64,000 nt of DNA from Natrarchaeobius chitinivorans. GTDB lineage: Archaea; Halobacteriota; Halobacteria; Halobacteriales; Natrialbaceae. The notes under the pieces are model-generated. The model did not search any database, was not told the origin of the DNA, and was given only the letters and a program-made list of their open reading frames with translations. Within the stretch, counting starts at the first letter, position 1. Each line of letters opens with the position of its first letter. The stretch covers positions 1 to 64,000 of the forward strand of contig NZ_REGA01000021.1 of NCBI RefSeq assembly GCF_003841505.1, in the 5' to 3' direction. The translations under genes and the position numbers were made by a program. Below are positions 53,480 through 62,208 of this stretch, one piece after another.

Positions 53480-54742
53480 ATGGGTTCGCAGTTCGTAGGC
53501 CGGTTCGTGGGAGCGAACTCGAGAGAGCGAGACCGGGCCGTTCTCGCCGCGGTCGTCTTCGCGGTGATGTTCTCCCAGCTGTTGCTCTATCCGGGGATCG
53601 CAACGCTCGTCGAGGCCCTGGGAGCCGACGCGGCGAGTTCGCCGTTCGCCGCAACCGCCCTCGACGCGAGCATGTGGTTTCTCGTCGCCGAGTTCGCCGC
53701 CTACGTCGCGTTCGTCGGCGTCTGGGGCGCAGTAAGCGACGTCTTCGGTCGGCGCACGCCGTTGATCGTCGCGGGATCGCTCGCTGGCGCGTGCGGGTAC
53801 GCGGCGCTCGCGGCGGTCCCGGCGATCGGATCGATTCCGTTCGAGGGGGTTCTGCTCGTCCGGGTCTTCCAGGGCGCGATGACGATCGGCGCGTTCTCGT
53901 TGACGATCACGATGCTGATGGACCTCGAGGGAGGTCACGGCCGAAACATGGGCGCTGCAGGGATCGCGATCGGACTCGGTGCGGCGCTCGGTGCGCCGGT
54001 CGGCGGGCAGTTGACCGAGATCGATCCGCTCGCACCCCTGGTAGTCGCCGCCGGTCTGCTCGTCTGCGTCGGTCTCGCCGTCTCGTTCGTCGGGGACCGA
54101 GCGCCCGGTTCCCGCCGAAGCGCTCGAGCCCTTCTCGATGGAATTCGGAAACGGCCGTCGCTTTCGATACCGTACGCGTTCGGATTCGTCGATCGGATGA
54201 CCGCCGGCTTCTTCGCGCTCGTCGGCACGCTCTACTTCCAAGAGACGTTTGGTCTCGAGGCCGGGGCGACGGGACTCCTCCTGGCGTGTTTTTTCGCACC
54301 CTTCGCCCTGTTGCAGTACCCGATGGGCGCGCTCTCCGATCGCGTCGGCCGAGCCGTTCCGATCGTCGTCGGATCGCTGTGTTACGGCGTCGGTATTCTC
54401 GCGGTCGGCGCCGCACCGTCGGTCGCGACCGCGGCCATCGCCATGGTCGCCATCGGCGTCCTCGGCGCACTCGTCTCGCCGACGACCATGGCGCTGGTCA
54501 CCGACCTCGCAGCCGAGAACGAGCGTGGACTCGCGATGGCGGGGTTCAACCTCGCGGGAAGTCTCGGCTTCCTCGGCGGCTTCCTCGTCGGCGCGACCGT
54601 CGCCGGAAACTTCGGCTACGACCTCGCGTTTCTCGTGGTCGGCGGTCTCGAGATCGCCATCGCGCTCGTCGCCGCGCCGGCGTTCCTGCGTCTCTCGCTC
54701 GACTCGAGCGAGTCGGTCGTCGACCGCAGCGAAACCGGGTGA
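53480..54742 (+). CDS. MFS transporter
   Basis: 420 residues, twelve hydrophobic helices from ATG 53480 (MGSQFVGRFVGANSRERDRAVLAAVVFAVMFSQLLLYPGI). The loop 2-3 MFS motif is GAVSDVFGRRTPLIVAG, and the second half has PMGALSDRVGRAVPIVVGS. General drug/metabolite export family; substrate unknown. The in-frame extension upstream crosses the tandem repeat and is not translated protein. Confidence 0.92.
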   Translation: MGSQFVGRFVGANSRERDRAVLAAVVFAVMFSQLLLYPGIATLVEALGADAASSPFAATALDASMWFLVAEFAAYVAFVGVWGAVSDVFGRRTPLIVAGSLAGACGYAALAAVPAIGSIPFEGVLLVRVFQGAMTIGAFSLTITMLMDLEGGHGRNMGAAGIAIGLGAALGAPVGGQLTEIDPLAPLVVAAGLLVCVGLAVSFVGDRAPGSRRSARALLDGIRKRPSLSIPYAFGFVDRMTAGFFALVGTLYFQETFGLEAGATGLLLACFFAPFALLQYPMGALSDRVGRAVPIVVGSLCYGVGILAVGAAPSVATAAIAMVAIGVLGALVSPTTMALVTDLAAENERGLAMAGFNLAGSLGFLGGFLVGATVAGNFGYDLAFLVVGGLEIAIALVAAPAFLRLSLDSSESVVDRSETG

Positions 54743-54779
54743 CGTCTTCCCGACTGGCCGTCGTATTGTCGCCACTCTC

Positions 54780-54935
54780 TAGTAACAACTGGAACTATTC
54801 ACACATTGATTGTACAGCTCACGGGTCGTTCCTCCCCGTTCGCCATGTCGCGGTTCTCGTTCGTTACACTCACTCCGAACCGCGCTCTCGTCGGACGGGT
54901 CGGCAATTGGTGTGTCAAACCTTTCAGTTGTCACT
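54780..54935. repeat. Dispersed TIR element, TATAGTA family, long form
   Basis: 156 bp with TIRs TAGTAACAACTGGAACTATT (54780) and AACCTTTCAGTTGTCACT (to 54935), inverted imperfect copies of the TIRs in the short elements. The centre is different: a CGCGGTTC...GAACCGCG hairpin (54849-54884) shared with 12218-12369. So TIRs are constant while interiors vary, as in MITE families. Confidence 0.8.
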
Positions 54936-55090
54936 CTGGTCAGATCAAAACGCGTGAACGAAGGCCCGGATGTGATAGCATGCGGTACAAAGTAATCGAT
55001 CGATAACGAAACGAACGTTCACTCGATCGGGTAATACAGTATTACTTGTGGTATGTAATCGCATGACTACGAACGAATAGAGGGTGTCCA

Positions 55091-55100
55091 TTTTTATGTA
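55091..55100 (+). promoter_or_regulatory. TATA box of the halocyanin gene
   Basis: TTTTTATGTA centred about 26 bp before ATG 55122, giving a leaderless transcript. An imperfect palindrome-rich stretch (TAATACAGTATTA, 55035-55047) lies 45 bp upstream of it. Confidence 0.6.
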
Positions 55101-55121
55101 CACATCCCCAACGAGTGACTG

Positions 55122-55598
55122 ATGACACGAGAGAACGGTATTTCACGGCGAGGTACACTGAAGCTCACAGGTGCGGCAGCAGCGACTGCACTCGTTGCAG
55201 GATGTAACGACGACAACGGTAACGGCAACGGTAACGGCGACGACGACGGCAACGGCAACGGCGAAGCCGCGATCGAACCCGGCACGGAGATCATGTTCGA
55301 CGGCCAGACCGCCGGATGGGAGGGCCTCGAGCCTTCGGAGATCGAAGGCGAACAGAACCCGACGCTCGTCCTCGAGGAGGGCGAATCGTACACCATCGGC
55401 TGGACCGAAGGCGACGGCTCGCTGCACAACATCGAGATCCGCGACGACGGCGGCGACGTCGTCGACGACCTCCAGACGGACGAAACCGACGACCCTGGCG
55501 ACGACCAGATCCTCGAATTCGAAGCCAGCAGCGAGATGGCCGAGTACGTCTGTGATCCACACGAGACGACGATGGTCGGCGAAATCCAGGTCGAGTAA
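55122..55598 (+). CDS. Halocyanin-like blue copper protein
   Basis: 158 residues. Twin-arginine signal (ISRRGTLKLTG) with lipobox Cys28, Asn/Gly/Asp-rich linker (29-47), then a cupredoxin domain: copper ligands H102 (SLHNIEI), C144 and H147 (YVCDPHETT) and M151. Membrane-anchored electron carrier of type 1 copper, replacing or complementing cytochrome c in haloarchaeal respiration. Length and layout equal other halocyanins; its redox partner is not in the window. Confidence 0.95.
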   Translation: MTRENGISRRGTLKLTGAAAATALVAGCNDDNGNGNGNGDDDGNGNGEAAIEPGTEIMFDGQTAGWEGLEPSEIEGEQNPTLVLEEGESYTIGWTEGDGSLHNIEIRDDGGDVVDDLQTDETDDPGDDQILEFEASSEMAEYVCDPHETTMVGEIQVE

Positions 55599-55696
55599 CG
55601 GAGTCCGATAGATTCGAACCGTTGTACGGTCCCCGTCTCGACGGCCGGCGAGACTTGCGGACCACCTATTGCAATTGCTGAACGTCGCTGTCGTAA

Positions 55697-55780
55697 TATA
55701 GTACCAACTGAAACGATTGACACACCGATCGCCGATCCGCCTGGCGATCGGGTGTACAATGACGTTCAGTGGCTACTATA
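55697..55780. repeat. Dispersed TIR element, TATAGTA family, short form
   Basis: 84 bp from TATAGTACCAACTGAAACGA to TTCAGTGGCTACTATA, with palindromic GATCGCC centre; near-identical to the copy at 34316. Another partial end CAGTGGCTACTGT follows at 55790. The stretch 55781-56093 otherwise holds no gene I can support. Confidence 0.85.
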
Positions 55781-56093
55781 ACTGACTTGCAGTGGCTACT
55801 GTCGACTTCCGTTCGCCCGACAGCGGTGCGATCGATCATCTCTCGTCTCGATCGTTGCGTTCGCTGTTCGTCTCGACTGTTGCGTTCACTGGTTTCTCTC
55901 TCGGAGGCGGATTCCAACTCCTCGGCCCGAGTTCGTTCTCGAGATTTAGGCGTCGGTTCGGTTTGTCGTACTACTGATTAACACACCCGAGAATGCAGTG
56001 GTTCGTGTTAACACCCATCTACGAATTTGTATGACACAGCCCCTCTACAGTAGAATCCCAACCCACAAGTAGTCCTGAACCTTGAGTGTGGAT

Positions 56094-57137
56094 ATGAACG
56101 TTAATAGAGATATATTACTCTTCGTTGCCCTCGCGATCGCCTGGGGGACCGCCTTCAGCGCGATCGAGATCGGGCTCGAGGCGCTGCCGCCGATACTCTT
56201 TGCTGCGCTTCGATTCGACGTCGCCGCGGCGGTGTTCGCCGCGGCCATCGCCGTCCGGCGAATCGAATGGCGGCCGAAGACGAGCGCCGACTGGATCGCG
56301 ATCGCCGTCGGCGGCGGACTGCTCGTCGGTGCTCACTTCGCGTTGCTCTTTCTCGGCCAGTCGTACGTCTCGAGTGCGATCGCCGCGATCGTGATGAGTC
56401 TGATCCCGATCGTGACGCCGCCGCTCGCACTCGCGGTGTTGCCTCGAACGCGGGTCCGGGCACCGGCCGTCGTGGGACTGCTCGTCGGACTCGCGGGAAT
56501 CGTCGTCCTCGCCGTTCCCGGCGGCTCGCTCGACGGACACGCCATCGGCATCGCGTTGTTGCTCGCGTCCGCGCTGGTCTTCGCGATCGGATCCGTTCTC
56601 CTCGAACGAACGCGAGGAACGTTGCCGATCGTCTCGTTGCAGGCGTGGGCGATGGCCGTCGGAGCCGGCGTCTTACACGCGCTGAGTTTCGTCCACCCCG
56701 GCGAGCACGCCACCTCGATCTCGACAGCCCTGACGCCGGCGACGTTCGGGGCGCTCGCCTACCTCGGTATCGTCTCGACTGCGGGCGGCTTTTTCCTTTA
56801 CTTCGTCCTGCTCGAGCGCGTCGGTGCGACGGAGCTCAGCCTCATCAATTACGTGACGCCGGTCGTCGCAGTGCTTGTGGGCTGGGCGCTTCTCGGTGAG
56901 TCGATCACCCTCACGACGATCGCCGGCTTCGCGCTGATCGTCGCCGGCTTCTCGCTGTGCAAGATCGAAACGCTGTGGCGGACCCTCGGGCCGATGGTCG
57001 GACGCGGACCGACGCGACCGCTCGAGAAACCGAACGGCGTCGTCGTGGCTGGTAACGTCTATCAGGTTCGGGCCAACACTCGCGAGGACGCCCCCGGGAC
57101 GGGCGAACCCGCGGCTCGTGGCCAGTGTGCGGACTGA
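56094..57137 (+). CDS. EamA/DMT-family transporter
   Basis: 347 residues from ATG 56094 (MNVNRDILLFVALAIAWGTAFSAIEIGLEALPPILFAALRF). Ten hydrophobic helices in two EamA halves: the family PP-x-L-FA-x-LRF motif in each, and the second with LLERVGATELSLINYVTPVVAVLVGWALLGES. A hydrophilic tail of about 45 residues (EKPNGVVVAGNVYQVRANT...) is unusual. Exporter of amino acids or metabolites; substrate unknown. Upstream in-frame TTG 56082 would add only four residues. Confidence 0.92.
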   Translation: MNVNRDILLFVALAIAWGTAFSAIEIGLEALPPILFAALRFDVAAAVFAAAIAVRRIEWRPKTSADWIAIAVGGGLLVGAHFALLFLGQSYVSSAIAAIVMSLIPIVTPPLALAVLPRTRVRAPAVVGLLVGLAGIVVLAVPGGSLDGHAIGIALLLASALVFAIGSVLLERTRGTLPIVSLQAWAMAVGAGVLHALSFVHPGEHATSISTALTPATFGALAYLGIVSTAGGFFLYFVLLERVGATELSLINYVTPVVAVLVGWALLGESITLTTIAGFALIVAGFSLCKIETLWRTLGPMVGRGPTRPLEKPNGVVVAGNVYQVRANTREDAPGTGEPAARGQCAD

Positions 57138-57263
57138 TGAACCGCTGATGACGGCCGTTTCGGATCGCTTCGACGGTCCGTTCGACGCGTGACCGCCGTC
57201 TCGATCCGGCATCAAAAGTACCATACCGCCTCGTCACCCAGTGGTCGTATTCAGGTGGTTAGT

Positions 57264-58376
57264 GTGACCAAAAAACGAGAATATCAGGACGACTACCCCG
57301 ACAAGACGCTGTACATCCCTGGCCCGACCGAGGTCCGCGAGGACGTCATCGAGGAGATGTGTCAGCCGATGTTCGGCCACCGGATGGACCGCATGACGGA
57401 TCTCTACACGACCATCGTCGAGGACACGAAGGAGTTTCTCGGCACCGACAACGAGGTCATCGTCCTCACCGGATCGGGGACGGAGTTCATGGAGAGTTCG
57501 ATCCTCAATCTCGTCGACGAGAACGTCCTCTGTACGACCTGTGGCAGCTTCAGCGAGCGCCAGGCGGACGTCGCCGAGCGTCTCGGTAAGACCGTCGACA
57601 CCCTCGAGTACGAGTGGGGAACGGCGGTCAAACCCGAAGACATCCGCGAACGTCTCGAGTCGAGCGACACGGAGTACGACGTCGTCACGTGCGTGATGAA
57701 CGAGAGTTCCACCGGCGTCCGCAACCCCGTCGAAGAGATCGGCGACGTCGTCGCCGACTACCCTGACACCTACTTCGTCGTCGACGCCGTTTCGGCCCTC
57801 GGCGGCGATTTCGTTGCTATCGACGAACACGACATCGACGTCGTCTTCACGTCGGTCCAGAAGGCATTCGCCATGCCGCCGGGACTCGCCGTCTGCGTCG
57901 TCAGCGACGAGGCCTACGAGCGCGAACTCGAGAGCGATTCGGCCTCGTGGTACGGCGGCTTCCAGCGGACACTCGATTACTACGACCGGAAGGGCCAGAC
58001 CCACTCCACGCCGGCGATTCCCGTCATGCTCGCCTACCGCAAACAGATGAAGTACATGCTCGAGGAGGGCCACGACGCCCGGGACGAACGCCACCGCGAG
58101 ATGGCCGAGTACACCCGCGAGTGGGCCCGCGAGCACTTCGGGCTGTTCCCCGAGGAGGGCTACGAATCACAGACCGTGAGTTGTATCGAGAACACTCAGG
58201 AGATCGACGTCGCCGAAACCATCGACGCCGTCTCGGCGGAGTACGATTTCGTCTTTGCCAACGGCTACGGCTCCGCGCTCGGCGAGAAGACGTTCCGCAT
58301 CGGCCACATGGGCGAACACGACCTCGAGTCGATCGAAGCATTGACCGACGCCATCGAAGACGTCGCCGGACTGTGA
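57264..58376 (+). CDS. Class V aminotransferase (alanine-glyoxylate / serine-pyruvate type)
   Basis: 370 residues from GTG 57264 (MTKKREYQDDYPDKTLYIPGPTEV). Fold type I: GPTEVREDVIEEM and HRMDRMTDLY opening, PLP phosphate site LTGSGTEFMESS, D in VVDAVSALGGDF, Schiff-base Lys in TSVQKAFAMPPGLA. Family members transaminate glyoxylate or hydroxypyruvate with alanine, serine or aspartate (photorespiratory/serine pathway); exact substrates cannot be told. Not in an operon with the neighbouring genes. Confidence 0.93.
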   Translation: MTKKREYQDDYPDKTLYIPGPTEVREDVIEEMCQPMFGHRMDRMTDLYTTIVEDTKEFLGTDNEVIVLTGSGTEFMESSILNLVDENVLCTTCGSFSERQADVAERLGKTVDTLEYEWGTAVKPEDIRERLESSDTEYDVVTCVMNESSTGVRNPVEEIGDVVADYPDTYFVVDAVSALGGDFVAIDEHDIDVVFTSVQKAFAMPPGLAVCVVSDEAYERELESDSASWYGGFQRTLDYYDRKGQTHSTPAIPVMLAYRKQMKYMLEEGHDARDERHREMAEYTREWAREHFGLFPEEGYESQTVSCIENTQEIDVAETIDAVSAEYDFVFANGYGSALGEKTFRIGHMGEHDLESIEALTDAIEDVAGL

Positions 58377-58602
58377 AGTACCTCGGGGTCAAGCCCCGAG
58401 GCACTCTCGCTGTACCTCTGTAGGCTCGAGGGTGTCGACAGGCTGTGAGCGCCTCGAGGACACGGTAACTGGAAGACAGACGGAGTCGCCAGTCTCGTCC
58501 GTCGTGTCCGTCAACGACGCGAGCGTGCGGGCGGTTCGCGATCCCGTCGGCGTCGGGACAGCAATCCGTTTACAGCAAAACAGCAGTCCGCATTACTCGA
58601 GT

Positions 58603-59325
58603 TCAATCGGTTCGAGGCGACTCCTCGCCGAGAGGTGCGCCGATTCCTGGCGTCGGTTGCTCGATCGCGTCGATCACCTGCTTTCGACGGTGGATCGCGC
58701 GGTAGCCGCGACGAAGGAGTCGATCGAACCGCGAGCGGGCGATCCGGGCGTCGACCCGGCCGTCCCTGATCGCCTCGACGACCGACGCGGGCGTGAGCCG
58801 ATCGGCGTCGACGAGTGTGTACGCTCGCCCGACCTCGAACGGGTAGTGGGCGTCGCTGCCACCGACAAGGGGGAGATTCCGGCTCTCCGCTAACTCCTCG
58901 ACGAGCGGTCGCGACCGGGGGTGTTTTCCGTTGATCTCGATCGCGTCGAACGGGACGTCCTCGAGTTCTCTCACCGTGCTGTTCCGGAACGGGTGAGCGA
59001 CGATTGCGGCACAGTCGCGTTCGTGAGCCAGCGCGACCGCCTCTCCCGGCGTGAGCGCCCCGGGTTTCGTCGCCGGGGGCGGATCCGGTCCGACGACGAG
59101 GACGTGACCGCGGTCGGTCGTGATCTCGATTCCGGGGATCGTCTCGACCGGCCCCGGCGGATCGAGTTGCGTATAGTAGTCGTGATTCGTCGTCGCTACT
59201 CCCTCGAGCCCTCGCCGGCCGGCGGCCGTCGCGAGCAACCGGACGCCAAGCGGGTCGAACCAGTTCCCTACTCGTCTGCGGTCGTGGAAGAACCGCGTGT
59301 GCGCGTGAAGATCGATGGTGTACAC
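58603..59325 (-). CDS. PHP-domain phosphoesterase
   Basis: 240 residues from GTG 59325 (MYTIDLHAHTRFFHDRR). Metal motif I IDLHAHT, motif II TTNHDYYT, motif III AHPFR and motif IV GGSDAHY are all present, so a catalytic PHP site is intact. Such domains hydrolyse phosphoesters (histidinol phosphate, nucleoside 5',3'-bisphosphate, DNA 3' ends); substrate unknown. C-terminal FDRLLRRGYRAIHRRKQVIDAIEQ helix. Divergent from the lipid kinase gene, 54 bp between starts; the long upstream in-frame extension overlaps that gene and is rejected. Confidence 0.88.
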   Translation of the reverse strand: MYTIDLHAHTRFFHDRRRVGNWFDPLGVRLLATAAGRRGLEGVATTNHDYYTQLDPPGPVETIPGIEITTDRGHVLVVGPDPPPATKPGALTPGEAVALAHERDCAAIVAHPFRNSTVRELEDVPFDAIEINGKHPRSRPLVEELAESRNLPLVGGSDAHYPFEVGRAYTLVDADRLTPASVVEAIRDGRVDARIARSRFDRLLRRGYRAIHRRKQVIDAIEQPTPGIGAPLGEESPRTD

Positions 59326-59379
59326 GCGAGTGCATACGCCGGGACGGCGCTTTTGCGCTGGGCCGGCGTATCCCACGGT

Positions 59380-60345
59380 ATGGGTTCGACCGGGGCGGAC
59401 CGAACGCGGCCGGATCGAAATCGCGTTCTGATTCTCAATCCCGAAAGTGGCGATCGAACGCACGTCGACGACGTCGTCGAACTGGCGGGTGACCACGGCT
59501 TCGAGGTCCGTCGGACCCGTGATGGCGGCGACGCGACGCAACTGGCTCGAGAGACGGCTCCCGACGCGGACCTCGTCGTCGCGGCTGGCGGCGACGGAAC
59601 GGTAAACGAGGTCGTAAACGGCGTCGTCGCGGCAGAGGCCCTCGAGTCGACGACCGTAGCCGTCGTCCCTGCCGGGACGGGAAACAACTTCGCGGCGAAC
59701 GTCGGCATCGAGAGCATCGAGGCCGGATTCGAGGCGGTAGAGCGCGACCGTCGGCGACGGATCGACCTGGGTGTCGCCGACGGGCGCACGTTCGTCAACT
59801 CATGTGTCGGTGGCGTCACCGCCGAGGCGAGCACCGAAACCTCCTCGGAACGGAAAAGTGAACTCGGCGTACTCGCGTACGTGGCGGCCACGTTCGAGGT
59901 AGCCCGGTCGTTCGACTCGCTCCCGTTGCGGGTGGAGACGGCCGCGGGATCGGACGGCGAACGGCGGCAAACGTGGAACGGCGAGGCGCTGTTCGTCCTC
60001 GTCGGTAACTGTCGTCGGTTCGCCGGCTCGCGAACCGCACAGGCACACGTCGAGGACGGACTGTTCGAAGTGACGATCGTCGAAGACGCTCCGCCGACGA
60101 ACATCCTCGGCGAAGTCGCCCTCGAGCGACTGTTCGGTCGCGACAGTGTACACATCGTTCGACGACGGACGCCGTCGCTCACGATCGAGAGTCGACGGGG
60201 TCCCGTCGAGTACAGCCTCGACGGAGAGCTTCTCGAGACGGACCGACTCTCCCTCGAAACCCGTGCGAGCGCTCTCGAGGTCGTCGTCGGGGAACGGTAT
60301 CGGTCGAACCCGGACGCTCGAGGCGTGAACCGTCCCCGCACGTAG
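59380..60345 (+). CDS. Diacylglycerol/sphingosine-type lipid kinase (YegS-like)
   Basis: 321 residues from ATG 59380 (MGSTGADRTRPDRNRVLILNPESG). DAGK catalytic features: NPESG-D start, nucleotide loop GGDGTVNEVVNGV (about 72-84), PAGTGNNFAANVG, and the C-terminal EYSLDGELLETD strand. Phosphorylates membrane diacyl/dialkylglycerol or a related lipid; archaeal substrates are ether lipids, not shown here. Extreme N-terminal extension of the frame to 58921 is Arg-rich and ignored. Confidence 0.9.
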   Translation: MGSTGADRTRPDRNRVLILNPESGDRTHVDDVVELAGDHGFEVRRTRDGGDATQLARETAPDADLVVAAGGDGTVNEVVNGVVAAEALESTTVAVVPAGTGNNFAANVGIESIEAGFEAVERDRRRRIDLGVADGRTFVNSCVGGVTAEASTETSSERKSELGVLAYVAATFEVARSFDSLPLRVETAAGSDGERRQTWNGEALFVLVGNCRRFAGSRTAQAHVEDGLFEVTIVEDAPPTNILGEVALERLFGRDSVHIVRRRTPSLTIESRRGPVEYSLDGELLETDRLSLETRASALEVVVGERYRSNPDARGVNRPRT

Positions 60346-60489
60346 CGATATCCCGATGAGACCGCGACTCGTCTGTGACCCGCCGACACAGCGGGCCACC
60401 AGGCCGACGACGCCGTCGAACGACGAGACTCGACGGCGACCGCTCGTGGAAGGCGATACTGGTTTCAGGGGCCTCGACGATTGTGGAGT

Positions 60490-61050
60490 ATGACCACGTC
60501 ACAGGAGGAATACGAGCACGAAAACGCCGGACAGGACGTAATCGCCGTCGACGAAGACGACACCGAACTCGAACTCGTCAACCGACTCGAGGCCCACACC
60601 GGCGACGGCATCCGGCATCGGGCCTTTACCTCGCTCGTCTTCGATCAGGAAGATAATATCTTACTCGCTCAGCGATCCCCCGACAAGCGTCTCTGGGGGA
60701 CCTACTGGGACGGCACCGTCGCTTCCCACCCCGTCGAAGGGCAGAGTCAGGAAGAGGCGACCCGGCAACGACTCGAGGAGGAACTCGGGATCACCCCGGA
60801 CCAGTACGACGACGTTCGGGTAACCGACCGCTTCGAGTACAAGCGCTACTTCGAGGACAGGGGGGTCGAACACGAGGTGTGTGCTGTCCTGAAACTGACG
60901 CTGTCGGATCGCACGGTCGAACCGAACGAAGACGAGGTCGCCGGCCTGCTGTGGGCACCCTACGAACGACTCCACGCCAATCCGGCGTGGTACCGACAGC
61001 TTCGACTCTGTCCCTGGTTCGAAATCGCGATGCGCCGTGACGCTCGGTAG
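60490..61050 (+). CDS. IDI-type NUDIX protein (isopentenyl-diphosphate isomerase 1-like)
   Basis: 186 residues from ATG 60490 (MTTSQEEYEHENAGQ). Metal ligands of type 1 IPP isomerase are all present: H36 (AHTGDG), H43, H80 (VASHP), E127 and E129 (VEHEVCAV); the NUDIX-like helix is EEATRQRLEEELG. But the catalytic Cys (V-C-G-H-P in Escherichia coli, Cys67) is replaced by A78 in TVASHP. So a canonical Cys/Glu proton-shuttle isomerase is unlikely or works differently. If active it interconverts IPP and DMAPP for archaeal lipids. I keep the name as family only. Confidence 0.8.
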   Translation: MTTSQEEYEHENAGQDVIAVDEDDTELELVNRLEAHTGDGIRHRAFTSLVFDQEDNILLAQRSPDKRLWGTYWDGTVASHPVEGQSQEEATRQRLEEELGITPDQYDDVRVTDRFEYKRYFEDRGVEHEVCAVLKLTLSDRTVEPNEDEVAGLLWAPYERLHANPAWYRQLRLCPWFEIAMRRDAR

Positions 61051-61103
61051 CGGCGGGCAATCGGGGATCGGTCGGTAGCCGTCCGTCAGACTCCCGCCGT
61101 CCG

Positions 61104-61205
61104 CTGTTATTCTGTCGTCAACTGTTGCTCCGTAGGCCACTGTTATTCCGTCGTCAACTGTTGCTCCGTGGGCCACTGTTATTCCGTCGTCAACTGTTGC
61201 TCTCG
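61104..61205. repeat. 36-bp tandem repeat, about 2.8 units
   Basis: CTGTTATTCTGTCGTCAACT and two copies begin at 61104, 61140 and 61176 (36-bp period), nearly identical. The array fills the space after the idi-like gene; no gene is supported between 61051 and 61329. A TATA-like GGCTTATTACC follows at about 61266-61276. Confidence 0.9.
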
Positions 61206-61329
61206 CTCCCGACTGATCATTGGTATCGTGTGGCGCTCATTTTTGTCACGTGATAACATGCAACAAGGCTTATTACCGTTCTCTTCGTAGCGTCCCCTGA
61301 GGGCCGACGGAATCGGTCCGTGTGACGAA

Positions 61330-61647
61330 ATGAGTTCCACACCATCGGAAGCCGAGACGCACGAAGTTGCGCTCTCTCGAGAAGAACAATGGGTCGTCCA
61401 CCACGTTCTGGCAGCCCGCGTCGACGACGCGCTCGACGCGGACGAGACACCGCCAGCGTGGGCACTCGCGGCGTTCGACGCGATCGAATCCGACGAGAAT
61501 CCGGAGACGTTCACCCACCGACAGGTTCGTCGAATCGCGAACGAACTGAGCGGCTATCTCGACTCCGAGACGACACCGGAACAGGATCTCGTCCACGGGT
61601 CTTCCGTCCTCGAGCGGTTCGAGGATCGCCTCCACGCGTCGTCGTGA
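61330..61647 (+). CDS. Small helical protein, unknown function
   Basis: 105 residues, soluble, all-helical (VALSREEQWVVHHVLAARVDDALD, AFDAIE, FTHRQVRRIANELSGYL, SSVLERFEDRLHAS). Resembles short haloarchaeal DUF proteins. A leader of roughly 30 nt follows the TATA-like box. No function assigned; convergent with the next gene. Confidence 0.75.
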   Translation: MSSTPSEAETHEVALSREEQWVVHHVLAARVDDALDADETPPAWALAAFDAIESDENPETFTHRQVRRIANELSGYLDSETTPEQDLVHGSSVLERFEDRLHASS

Positions 61648-61662
61648 AATCCGTTCGAATTT

Positions 61663-61980
61663 TCACGGTCTCGTCGTGGCCCAGACCGCGGTCACGGCGA
61701 GCAACACCGCTGGAACCAGCGGCAGAATCAGGAGCGCGAAGCGGTAGCCGACCTCTGGCGGCCACAGGATGATCGTGACGGGGGCGACGACGAACGCCAA
61801 CACGATGACGCCGACGAGCACCCACCCCCGCCAGTCGAACTCGCGGTCGGTGCTCGCGGGGTCGGCCGGCTGCTCGATCCAGTCGTCGTCGGAATCGTCC
61901 GCGTCGTCCCGACGACGGCCGTCCTCGTCGTCGAACGCCGAAGGATCGTGAACGTAGCCGCCGTCGTCGCTCGAGGTCAC
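61663..61980 (-). CDS. Small membrane protein with acidic N-terminus
   Basis: 105 residues: acidic first 45 residues (Asp-rich), then two hydrophobic helices (about 51-70 and 77-100) separated by WPPEVGYRF. Known as a common haloarchaeal hypothetical type; no function. Confidence 0.75.
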   Translation of the reverse strand: MTSSDDGGYVHDPSAFDDEDGRRRDDADDSDDDWIEQPADPASTDREFDWRGWVLVGVIVLAFVVAPVTIILWPPEVGYRFALLILPLVPAVLLAVTAVWATTRP

Positions 61981-62047
61981 AGTGGGGGTTGATCCTGGGA
62001 GATGAAAGCCGTCACGGTTTTCATAGAGCGTGACCGAGCCGTCTTTT

Positions 62048-62137
62048 CGCGAGCCCGCTTCCCCTCGAGTCTACCTAATTCGTGAGCCCGCTTCCCGTCG
62101 AGTCCACCCAATTCGTCGATCCGTCTCCACGCGAGTC
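62048..62137. repeat. 33-bp tandem repeat, two and a half units
   Basis: CGCGAGCCCGCTTCCCCTCG (62048) is repeated with changes at 62081 (33-bp period), and a decayed part unit follows to about 62137. It sits in the gap upstream of the nuclease-like gene. Confidence 0.75.
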
Positions 62138-62208
62138 ATCTACCCCGCGGGCTCCGGCGCGAGGGCCACCGCCGGAACAGTATTGGGTCCGGTAACGCAT
62201 TCGGACGT

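Noticed and set aside
53303-54775. 490-codon frame opposite the MFS gene
   Set aside because: Arg/Asp/Glu-rich antisense product; crosses a tandem repeat.
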